NCBI GenBank assembly: GCA_023150495.1
Contig: JAKLKT010000121.1
Coordinates: 1 to 12,293, forward strand
From: Planctomycetota bacterium
GTDB taxonomy: Bacteria > Planctomycetota > PLA2
DNA length: 12,293 bases
Direction: 5' to 3'
A model generated the notes under the pieces. It made no database searches. It was not told where the DNA came from and was given only the letters and a program-made list of their open reading frames with translations. A program made the position numbers and the translations under genes. Within the stretch, counting starts at the first letter, position 1. Each line of letters starts with the position of its first letter. Of the stretch, positions 5,873-11,860 are shown one piece after another.

Positions 5873-7307
5873 CATCGGCTACTGGAACGTCAGCGCCTAC
5901 AACCAGGGCATGATGGGCTACAGGACGCCTAACATCGACCGCATCGCCAGGGAGGGCGCGCTCTTCACCGACTGGTACGGCCAGCAGAGCTGCACGGCCG
6001 GCCGGGCGTGCTTCATCACCGGCCAGTCGGGCTTCCGCACCGGCCTGCTCAAGGTCGGCCTGCCCGGCGCGAAGGAGGGCCTGCAGGCCCGCGACGTGAC
6101 GCTCGCCCAGCTGCTCAAGGCGCAGGGCTACGCCACGGGGCAGTTCGGCAAGAACCACCTCGGCGACCTCGACGAGCACCTGCCCACGGCCCACGGCTTC
6201 GACGAGTTCTTCGGGTCGCTCTACCACCTGAACGCCGAGGACGAGCCGGAGCATCCCGACTACTTCAAGGACCCGGAGCTGCGGAAGAGGTTCGGGACGC
6301 GCGGCGTGATCCATGCGTGGAGCAACCCGGACGGCACGCAACGGATCGAGAGCACCGGCCCGCTGAACAAGAAGCGCATGGAGACCATCGACGAGGAGGT
6401 CACGAGGGAAGCGCTGCGTTTCATGGAAGAGTCGAAGAAGGCCGGCAAGCCGTTCTTCCTCTGGTGGAACTCGACCCGGATGCACATCTGGACGCGCCTC
6501 AAGGCCGAGAGCCAGGGCAAGACCGGCCTCGGCATCTACCCCGACGGCATGGTCGAGCACGACGGCCACGTCGGGCAGGTGCTCGACAAGTTGAAGGAGC
6601 TCGGCCTCGACGAGAACACCATCGTCATGTACTCGACCGACAACGGGGCGGAGAAGTTCACCTGGCCCGACGGCGGCACGTCGCCCTTCCGCGGCGAGAA
6701 GAACACCAACTGGGAGGGCGGCTACCGGGTGCCCTGCGCGATCCGCTGGCCCGGCGTCGTGAAGCCCGGCACCGTGCACAACGACATCTTCGCCCACGAG
6801 GACATGCTGCCCACGATCATGGCCGCCGCCGGCGTGCCGGACGTGAAGGAGCAGCTCATGAAGGGCATGAAGGTCGGCGACAAGACCTTCAAGGTGCATC
6901 TCGACGGCCACGACGTCACCGACGCGCTCGCGGGCAAGTCGAGGAGCCCGCGCCACGACTTCTTCTACTTCAACGACGACGGCTCGCTCGTAGCGCTGCG
7001 CTACGACAACTGGAAGATCGTCTTCGCCGAGCAGCGCGCTCACGGCCTCGATGTCTGGGAGGAGCCGTTCGTGCCGCTGCGCTTCCCCAAGCTCTTCAAC
7101 CTCCGCTCCGACCCCTTCGAGATCGCCGACCACGAGGGCATGGACTACGAGCGCTGGAGGGTGGAGCACCTGTTCCTGCTCGTGCCGGCGCAGCAGTACG
7201 TCGGGAAGTTCCTCGCCACGTTCAAGGAGTTCCCGCCGAGCCAGAAGCCCGGCAGCTTCAGCATCGACGCGGCGCTGGCAGCCCTGTCCAAGGGCACGGG
7301 CGGTTGA
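5766..7307 (+). CDS. Secreted arylsulfatase-type sulfatase
   Basis: 513 residues. A Sec signal peptide (MRSLSCAIVLVLSVAAAPAAA, cleavage near residues 21-22) predicts export. The alkaline-phosphatase-fold sulfatase domain shows metal-binding D35-D36 (IWGDDIGYW), the activation motif C76-T-A-G-R80 (QSCTAGRACFITGQSGFRTG), G-K129-N-H131-LGD, D292-N293 (STDNGAEKF) and K312 (GEKNTNWEGG). C76 would be oxidised to formylglycine. The core is C-x-A-x-R rather than C-x-P-x-R, a known variant; the maturase is not in this window. It should hydrolyse sulfate esters outside the cytoplasm; the substrate cannot be read from sequence. It differs from its neighbours in having a strong Shine-Dalgarno sequence, many more CTG leucines and mostly GGC glycines. 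It also starts inside the run-on 3' end of nfo. Transfer from another genome is a reasonable inference. Confidence 0.92.
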   Translation: MRSLSCAIVLVLSVAAAPAAAQDAKKPNILVIWGDDIGYWNVSAYNQGMMGYRTPNIDRIAREGALFTDWYGQQSCTAGRACFITGQSGFRTGLLKVGLPGAKEGLQARDVTLAQLLKAQGYATGQFGKNHLGDLDEHLPTAHGFDEFFGSLYHLNAEDEPEHPDYFKDPELRKRFGTRGVIHAWSNPDGTQRIESTGPLNKKRMETIDEEVTREALRFMEESKKAGKPFFLWWNSTRMHIWTRLKAESQGKTGLGIYPDGMVEHDGHVGQVLDKLKELGLDENTIVMYSTDNGAEKFTWPDGGTSPFRGEKNTNWEGGYRVPCAIRWPGVVKPGTVHNDIFAHEDMLPTIMAAAGVPDVKEQLMKGMKVGDKTFKVHLDGHDVTDALAGKSRSPRHDFFYFNDDGSLVALRYDNWKIVFAEQRAHGLDVWEEPFVPLRFPKLFNLRSDPFEIADHEGMDYERWRVEHLFLLVPAQQYVGKFLATFKEFPPSQKPGSFSIDAALAALSKGTGG

Positions 7308-7485
7308 TCGGGACGTACACGACCGGGAGCGCTCGTTCGTGGAATCGCGGGATCGGCGCGCTCGAGATCGAAGAAGCCCCCGTGACCCGTGAGGTCCGGA
7401 GGGTGACCGTCGATCCGGAGTAGAGCGCAAGTTCCCCGCTCGGGCGCGGACGCGGGGTCTGGACCGGCCCGGGAGAATGTGCGGG
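7308..7485 (+). other. Intergenic region between sulfatase and ETF-QO
   Basis: No recognised gene. One frame stays open with GC-rich third positions from 7304 (TTG, overlapping the sulfatase TGA) to a TAG at 7421-7423, giving 39 residues ending ALEIEEAPVTREVRRVTVDPE. I do not recognise it. It could be the 3' remnant of a gene displaced by the sulfatase or simply GC-driven openness. A possible hairpin follows at 7434-7457. Confidence 0.3.
7434..7457 (+). terminator. Possible weak hairpin before ETF-QO
   Basis: CCCCGC (7434-7439) can pair with GCGGGG (7452-7457) around a 12-nt loop. No U-tract follows. In DNA this GC-rich such a stem can arise by chance. Confidence 0.25.
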
Positions 7486-9099
7486 ATGAGCGAGCGCGAC
7501 GTCCTCGAACTCGACTGCGTCATCGTCGGCGCGGGGCCCGCGGGGCTCGCGGCGGCGCTCCGGTTCAAGCAGCTCGCCGGGGACGAGTTCCAGATCGCCG
7601 TGCTCGAGAAGGCGTCGGCGCCCGGGAACCACTCGCTCTCGGGCGCGGTGGTCGACCCGCGCGCGCTCGACGAGCTGCTGCCGGGCTGGCGGAAGCTCGA
7701 TCCGCCGGTCGAGGCCGACGTGGGCGCGGAGCGCTTCTACGCGCTCTCGGAGCGCAGGGCCTACCGGCTCCCGCTGCCGCCGCCCATGCACAACCACGGG
7801 AACTTCGTCTGCTCGCTCAACCGGCTCGTGCAGTGGCTCGCGGGCGTGGCGGAGAAGGAGGGCATCGAGGTCTTCCCGGAGTTCCCGGCGCGCGACCTCC
7901 TCTTCGAGGACGGCCGCGTCCTCGGCGTGCGCCTCACCGACGGCGGCGTTTCGAAGACCGGCGAGAGGAAGCCGTCGTACCAGCCGGGCGCGGACGTGCG
8001 CGCGAAGGTCACGATCCTCACGGACGGAGTCCGCGGCAACGTCACGAAACAGCTGCTGCGCCTCGACCCCTCGGCGCTCGAGGGCCGGAACGCCGCGGAC
8101 TACGAGACGGGGATCAAGGAGCTCTGGCGCGTGCGGCCGGGGTCGTTCCCGGCGGGCAAGGTGATCCACACCTTCGGCTGGCCGCTGCCGCCTTCGGTCT
8201 ACGGCGGGTCGTGGATCTACGGGATGCGCGAGGACCGGATCAGCATGGGCCTCGTGATGGGGCTCGACTACGAGGATCCGACGTTCGATCTCCACCGGGA
8301 GTTCCAGCGGTTCAAGACGCACCCCTTGATCCGCGGGATCCTCGAGGGCGGCGAGTGCCTGCGCTACGGCGCGAAGGCGATCCCGGGCGGCGGGCTCTAC
8401 GCGATGCCGCGGCTCCACGGCGACGGCTGGCTCCTCGCGGGCGACGCCGCGGGCGCGGTCAACATGGCCCGTCTGAAGGGCGTGCACCTCGCGCTGAAGA
8501 CCGGCATGCTCGCGGGCGAGGCGGCCTACGCGGCGCTCAAGGCGGGCGACACTTCGAGCGCGGCGCTCGCGTCGTACCAGGAGGCGTTCGAGGCCTCGTG
8601 GGCGCACGAGGAGCTGCGGAGGACGCGCAACTTCCGGACGGCGTTCAAGAGGTTCTCGCGGCCGCGCGCGTTCGCGGAGGTGGTGATCCAGACGGCGCTC
8701 AACGGCCGCGGGCTCTTCTACGACCGCCTCTGCCACAGGGAGCAGGTGCACGAGCACCTCGGCGCGGCGCGCCGGCCCCCGGAGCCCCCTCCCTTCGACG
8801 GCAAGCTGACGATCGACAAGCTGACCGACGTCTACCACTCCGGGACGAAGCACGAGGAGGACCAGCCTTCCCATCTCGTCGTCCGCGACACCTCGATCTG
8901 CGTGACGCGGTGCGCGACGGAGCACGGCAACCCGTGCCGCTTCTTCTGCCCGGCGTCCGTCTACGAGTTCGACGGCGCGCTGAAGATCAACGCGTCGAAC
9001 TGCGTGCACTGCAAGACCTGCGACATCAAGGACCCGTACGGCATCATCGACTGGGTCACGCCCGAAGGCGGCGGCGGCCCCACCTACACCGACCTGTAG
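7486..9099 (+). CDS. Electron transfer flavoprotein-ubiquinone oxidoreductase (ETF-QO)
   Basis: 537 residues from ATG 7486. ATG 7477 is in frame three codons earlier, but GGGAG at 7471-7475 is spaced for 7486. The N-terminus has the FAD dinucleotide-binding motif VIVGAGPAGLAAAL (G15, G17, G20). The ETF-QO signatures GNHSLSGAVVDPRALDELLP and GDAAGAVNMARLKGVHLALK follow. The C-terminus carries the 4Fe-4S module: FFCPASVYE with C488, then NCVHCKTCDIKDP with C506, C509 and C512, ending in WVTPEGGGGPTYTDL. All cluster ligands are present. By family it takes electrons from reduced ETF, which collects them from acyl-CoA and other flavoprotein dehydrogenases, and passes them to quinone at the inner membrane. 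No etfA, etfB or acyl-CoA dehydrogenase gene is in the window. A copy of the G-rich 14-mer lies in the Pro-rich linker RRPPEPPPF. Confidence 0.96.
   Translation: MSERDVLELDCVIVGAGPAGLAAALRFKQLAGDEFQIAVLEKASAPGNHSLSGAVVDPRALDELLPGWRKLDPPVEADVGAERFYALSERRAYRLPLPPPMHNHGNFVCSLNRLVQWLAGVAEKEGIEVFPEFPARDLLFEDGRVLGVRLTDGGVSKTGERKPSYQPGADVRAKVTILTDGVRGNVTKQLLRLDPSALEGRNAADYETGIKELWRVRPGSFPAGKVIHTFGWPLPPSVYGGSWIYGMREDRISMGLVMGLDYEDPTFDLHREFQRFKTHPLIRGILEGGECLRYGAKAIPGGGLYAMPRLHGDGWLLAGDAAGAVNMARLKGVHLALKTGMLAGEAAYAALKAGDTSSAALASYQEAFEASWAHEELRRTRNFRTAFKRFSRPRAFAEVVIQTALNGRGLFYDRLCHREQVHEHLGAARRPPEPPPFDGKLTIDKLTDVYHSGTKHEEDQPSHLVVRDTSICVTRCATEHGNPCRFFCPASVYEFDGALKINASNCVHCKTCDIKDPYGIIDWVTPEGGGGPTYTDL
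8776..8789 (-). repeat. Exact copy of GGGGGCTCCGGGGG, inside the ETF-QO gene
   Basis: The + strand reads CCCCCGGAGCCCCC. It encodes part of R-P-P-E-P-P-P in a linker before FDGKLTIDKL, in a codon phase different from the rlmI copy. Confidence 0.75.
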
Positions 9100-9114
9100 G
9101 TCAACGGTTGACCT
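9098..9114 (+). terminator. 17-bp perfect palindrome overlapping the ETF-QO stop codon
   Basis: Arms AGGTCAAC (9098-9105) and GTTGACCT (9107-9114) flank a central G. The first arm begins within the TAG stop (9097-9099). RNA would form a stem of about 6 bp with a 5-nt loop. No U-tract follows. It resembles in layout the palindrome at 4311-4331. It may be a terminator or a protein-binding site. Confidence 0.45.
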
Positions 9115-9163
9115 GCGCAGCGCGCGCAACTCCTTTGTTGGGCGAGGTTTGCGGCGGCCGGGG

Positions 9164-9181
9164 TGCGCCAGCGCTGGCGCA
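9164..9181. repeat. 18-bp perfect palindrome in the ETF-QO to LON gap
   Basis: TGCGCCAGC (9164-9172) is followed directly by its reverse complement GCTGGCGCA (9173-9181), with no spacer. It lies 33-50 bp upstream of the -10-like box of the LON-domain gene. That would suit an operator or the second half of a transcription stop for ETF-QO. Confidence 0.4.
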
Positions 9182-9213
9182 GTCGGGGGCCCCGCCAAGA
9201 GGCGCCCGTGTTG

Positions 9214-9219
9214 TAGGCT
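9214..9219 (+). promoter_or_regulatory. -10-like box (TAGGCT) of the LON-domain gene
   Basis: TAGGCT ends 8 nt before ATG 9228, with no Shine-Dalgarno sequence between them. This fits the leaderless pattern shared by other starts in the window. No clear -35 element is seen. Confidence 0.4.
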
Positions 9220-9227
9220 TTCCACGG

Positions 9228-9857
9228 ATGCACCCGCTGCTCACCACGTTCCCGAGGAGCGTGCCGGTCTTCCCGCTGGCCGAGGTCGTGCTGTTCCCGG
9301 GCGCGCTCCTCCCGCTGCACATCTTCGAGAAGCGCTACCAGGCCATGGTGAAGGACGTGCTCAAGGGCGACAAGCTGATCGCGATGGCGCTCCTCCAGGA
9401 GTGCACCAAGAGGGAGTACGAGGAGCGGCCGCCGTTCCACGAGACGGTCTGCGTCGGCCAGGTGATCCACCACGAGGCGCTGCCGAAGGGGCGCTCGAAC
9501 ATCGCGCTCCTCGGCCTCTCGGCTGGCCTCGCGCAGCCGGTCGACGGGCCGGAGCCCTACCGGACGGCCCGCGTCGACCTCCTCGCGGACCGCTTCGACG
9601 CCGACGACGCGTACGAGGAGAAGCTCCGGCGCGCGTTCGCCGAGGCCGTGCCCGGCGGCGGCGACGTGGACGGCCTCCGCGAGCAGCTCCTCGGCTTCCT
9701 CGCCGTGGAGGACGTGCCCGCAGCGCTCCTCAACACGTGCGCCCTCACCGCGCCGCTCCAGGCCGCGGAGAAGCTCGAGCTCCTCGAGGTGCGCAGCGTC
9801 GCGAGGCGACTCGACCGGCTCCTCGAGCTCCTCGCCCGCCCCTGGCGGTGGAATTGA
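9228..9857 (+). CDS. Stand-alone LON substrate-binding (N-terminal) domain protein
   Basis: 209 residues. The start MHPLLTTFPRSVPVFPLAEV and the run VVLFPGALLPLHIFEKRYQAMV are the hallmark of the Lon N-terminal (PUA-like) domain, at about residues 10-120. A mostly helical C-terminal part (about 130-209) follows. There is no AAA+ ATPase (no Walker A) and no Lon Ser-Lys protease domain, so this is the short single-domain family found in many bacteria, not a truncated Lon. Its biochemical role is not established; peptide or substrate recognition is inferred from the domain in Lon. ATG 9228 is chosen because the domain begins just after it and a -10-like box precedes it. The gene follows ETF-QO by 128 bp containing two palindromes, so it is probably a separate transcription unit. 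Confidence 0.9.
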   Translation: MHPLLTTFPRSVPVFPLAEVVLFPGALLPLHIFEKRYQAMVKDVLKGDKLIAMALLQECTKREYEERPPFHETVCVGQVIHHEALPKGRSNIALLGLSAGLAQPVDGPEPYRTARVDLLADRFDADDAYEEKLRRAFAEAVPGGGDVDGLREQLLGFLAVEDVPAALLNTCALTAPLQAAEKLELLEVRSVARRLDRLLELLARPWRWN

Positions 9858-9950
9858 GTGTACTCGGTACCGCATCCTTCCGGCGTAACCTGTTGTAGAA
9901 AAGGCACTTAGGCGTTCCGGGTGCGGCAATGGGGTCCGCAGTTTCGCGGT

Positions 9951-9962
9951 GGGGCTCCGGGG
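9951..9962 (+). repeat. 12-base core copy of the G-rich motif
   Basis: GGGGCTCCGGGG, the exact centre of the 14-mer with four instead of five G on each side, in the non-coding gap upstream of ggt. Confidence 0.5.
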
Positions 9963-10004
9963 CCCGGCGATGCGGCCCTCGCTTTTCTTGGGCGGGCGGT
10001 GGGC

Positions 10005-10010
10005 TAGATT
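10005..10010 (+). promoter_or_regulatory. -10-like box (TAGATT) of ggt
   Basis: TAGATT ends 9 nt before ATG 10020. The bases between, CTCCGCACG, contain no ribosome binding site. A T-rich TTTTCT at 9983-9988 is 16 bp upstream, a weak -35 candidate. Confidence 0.5.
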
Positions 10011-10019
10011 CTCCGCACG

Positions 10020-11672
10020 ATGCGAGCACTCCTTGCCACCGCCCTCGTTCTCTCCCTCGGCTGCAAGTCGGCGCCGACGATCATCGCCGGTCCGGTCGCC
10101 GGTGCCGTCGCCGCCCCCGAGCGCCACGCGAAGCAGGCGGGGGAGGACATCCTGCGCGACGGCGGCAACGCGATCGACGCCGCGGTGTGCATGGGCTTCG
10201 TTCTCGCGGTCACGCACCCCGAGGCCGGCAACCTCGGCGGCGGCAGCCTGATCGTCGTCCACACGGCGAAGGGCGAGTTCGCGATCGACGCGCGCGAGGT
10301 GGCGCCGCGCGCCGCGCGGCCCGAGCTCTACCTAGGCGCGGACGGCAAGCCGCGCCCGGGCGCCACGCTCGTGGGCCCCCTCGCGGCCGGCGTGCCGGGC
10401 ACGGTCGCGGGCCTGATGCTCCTCCACGAGAGGGGCGGCCGGCTGCAGCGCGAGCGCGTGCTCGCCCCCGCGATCGAGCTCGCCGAGGAGGGGTTCAAGG
10501 TCGACGCCGGCCTCCACGACTCGCTCACGCGCCACCGCGAGCTGCTCTCGAAATACGCGGAGACCGCCGCGATCTTCCTGCCGGAGGGCCGCGTGCCGAG
10601 GGTCGGGGACCGCCTGGTCCAGCGCGAGCTCGCGGGCGCGCTTCGCGAGATCTCGATGCACGGCGCCGCCGGCTTCTACCGCGGCTGGATGGCGCAGCGC
10701 ATCCAGGAGACGTGCGAGAAGTACGGCGGCAACCTCACGATCGGCGACCTCTACACCTACGATGCGAAGGTGCGCGAGCCCGTGCGGGGCAGCTACCGGG
10801 GCATGGACGTCGTCACGATGCCCCCGCCCTCGAGCGGCGGCGTGTGCGTCCTCCAGATGCTCGACCTCCTCGAGCGCGGTGGCTACGACTGGATGCGTCC
10901 CGAGCAGCGCGCGCACCTCCTCGTCGAGGCGGGGCGCCGCGTCTTCGCCGACCGCGCCGTCTACTTCGGCGACCCCGACGTGGTCAAGGTGCCCGTCGCC
11001 GAGCTCCTCGACCCGAACTACCTCCAGTCGCGGTTCGTCACGATCGACATGACGCGCGCGACTCCGAGCGCGGACGTGAAAGGCGGCCTCCCGACCGAGT
11101 CGGCGGAGACCTGCCACCTGTCGGTCGCGGACAGCGAGGGGAACGCGGTCGCGCTCACCACGACGCTCAACGGCGCGTACGGCTGCGGCGTCTCCGTCTC
11201 CGGCGTGCTCCTCAACAACGAGATGGACGACTTCACGCTGCTCGCGGATGTGCCGAACCAGTTCGGCCTCATCCAGGGCGAGGCGAACCTCCTCGTGCCC
11301 GGCCGCCGTCCGGTCTCCTCGATGTCGCCGACGATCGTCCTCAAGGACGGCCAGGTCGACCTCGTGATCGGCAGCCCGGGCGGGCCGACGATCATCTCGG
11401 TCGTCGCGCAGGTGATCGCGAACCGCTACGCCGCCGGCATGCCGCTCGCCGACGCCGTCCGCGCGCCGCGCGTCCACTGCCAATGGATGCCGGACGAGGT
11501 GCTCCTGGAGCCCACGTTGTCGCCGGAAGTCCGCCGCACGCTCGCGGAACTCGGCCACAGCGTGCGGGAGAAGAAGGAACCGATGGGCGACGTGCAGGCG
11601 GTGGGGCGGGGCTCGATGGGCCAGCTCCACGGCGTGAGCGACCCCCGGGGGCGCGGCGCGGCGACGAGGTAG
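10020..11672 (+). CDS. ggt: Gamma-glutamyltranspeptidase (glutathione hydrolase), probable lipoprotein
   Basis: 550 residues, normal for the family. The N-terminus MRALLATALVLSLGC is a short signal with a relaxed lipobox ending at C15, so lipid anchoring is likely but the -3 residue is atypical. Conserved Ntn-hydrolase features follow: ERHAKQAGEDILRDGGNAIDAAV, GNLGGGSLIVV, the substrate-binding Arg in DAREVAP, and PPPSSGGV. Autocatalytic cleavage is expected before T364 in ETCHLSVADSEGNAVALTTTLN, giving a large subunit and a small one of about 187 residues; the usual Thr-Thr-His is Thr-Cys-His here. LLNNEMDDF, VSSMSPTIV (oxyanion serines) and GSPGGPTIISVV complete the set. It hydrolyses or transfers the gamma-glutamyl group of glutathione and related amides, outside the cytoplasm. 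It stands between its own -10-like box and a 188-bp gap, so it is probably monocistronic. Confidence 0.95.
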   Translation: MRALLATALVLSLGCKSAPTIIAGPVAGAVAAPERHAKQAGEDILRDGGNAIDAAVCMGFVLAVTHPEAGNLGGGSLIVVHTAKGEFAIDAREVAPRAARPELYLGADGKPRPGATLVGPLAAGVPGTVAGLMLLHERGGRLQRERVLAPAIELAEEGFKVDAGLHDSLTRHRELLSKYAETAAIFLPEGRVPRVGDRLVQRELAGALREISMHGAAGFYRGWMAQRIQETCEKYGGNLTIGDLYTYDAKVREPVRGSYRGMDVVTMPPPSSGGVCVLQMLDLLERGGYDWMRPEQRAHLLVEAGRRVFADRAVYFGDPDVVKVPVAELLDPNYLQSRFVTIDMTRATPSADVKGGLPTESAETCHLSVADSEGNAVALTTTLNGAYGCGVSVSGVLLNNEMDDFTLLADVPNQFGLIQGEANLLVPGRRPVSSMSPTIVLKDGQVDLVIGSPGGPTIISVVAQVIANRYAAGMPLADAVRAPRVHCQWMPDEVLLEPTLSPEVRRTLAELGHSVREKKEPMGDVQAVGRGSMGQLHGVSDPRGRGAATR

Positions 11673-11696
11673 GGCGCCGCGCTCGCCGGGAAGTGG

Positions 11697-11710
11697 GGGG
11701 GCTCCGGGGG
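11697..11710 (+). repeat. Exact copy of GGGGGCTCCGGGGG downstream of ggt
   Basis: Both G runs extend to seven bases (11695-11701 and 11706-11712) around CTCC. It lies 24 bp after the ggt stop in a non-coding gap. An 11-base palindrome GGCGT-G-ACGCC follows within about 10 bp. Confidence 0.75.
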
Positions 11711-11846
11711 GGTGGGGAGGCGTGACGCCCGCCCGCCCGCGGAGCCCGGCCATGTCTCGCGGCCTGCTGCCGGTCGGCCATTGCACTGCTCAAAGCCTGC
11801 CGCCGCATCGCCGTGACCACCGCCCGAACGCGGGGGCCGGGGTCCG

Positions 11847-11852
11847 TATAAT
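11847..11852 (+). promoter_or_regulatory. Consensus -10 box (TATAAT) of the PD-(D/E)XK gene
   Basis: A perfect TATAAT in very GC-rich DNA ends 8 nt before GTG 11861. The spacer CCCGGCCC has no purine-rich ribosome binding site. Transcription is therefore predicted to begin at or next to the start codon. No -35 consensus is visible about 17 bp upstream. Confidence 0.65.
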
Positions 11853-11860
11853 CCCGGCCC

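Larger units (their letters stand above)
9858..10019 (+). other. Intergenic region before ggt
   Basis: No gene seen. The first 55 bases or so are noticeably less GC-rich than the rest of the window (for example GTTGTAGAAAAGG near 9893). A 12-base core copy of the G-rich motif and the ggt promoter box follow. Confidence 0.4.

Noticed and set aside
4232..5875. Single 547-codon minus-strand frame containing the TetR N-terminal half
   Set aside because: Its first two thirds are antisense to endonuclease IV and its end is the wrong frame for TetR. Only the part from ATG 4861 to about 4496 is real.
5766..7307. Inactive sulfatase because the core is C-x-A-x-R rather than C-x-P-x-R
   Set aside because: Ala at that position is an accepted variant of the formylglycine signature, and metal ligands and the catalytic-site Lys, His, Asp and Asn are all present.
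7477..7479. ATG 7477 as the ETF-QO start
   Set aside because: It would add only MCG. The GGGAG at 7471-7475 directly abuts it, too close for a ribosome binding site, but is suitably spaced for ATG 7486.
7258..9225. Long open frame on the minus strand opposite ETF-QO (655 codons), and similar ones opposite the sulfatase (5706-7568) and ggt (10332-11786)
   Set aside because: Their translations are rich in Arg, Ala, Leu, Val and His with no recognisable domain, while the + strand frames are full matches to known families. In DNA with GC-rich third codon positions the antisense frame stays open by default.
9228..9857. Truncated Lon protease
   Set aside because: Length, start, stop and a clean C-terminus fit the known single-domain family; no Walker A or protease remnants follow.
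9858..10019. A tRNA, small RNA or riboswitch in the less GC-rich gap before ggt
   Set aside because: No cloverleaf, no conserved riboswitch core and only short hairpins of 4-5 bp are visible.
11752..11860. Possible small + strand gene starting at the ATG in the ggt to PD-(D/E)XK gap
   Set aside because: The frame continues into the nuclease gene out of phase, has no ribosome binding site and gives a low-complexity product; the TATAAT box lies inside it.
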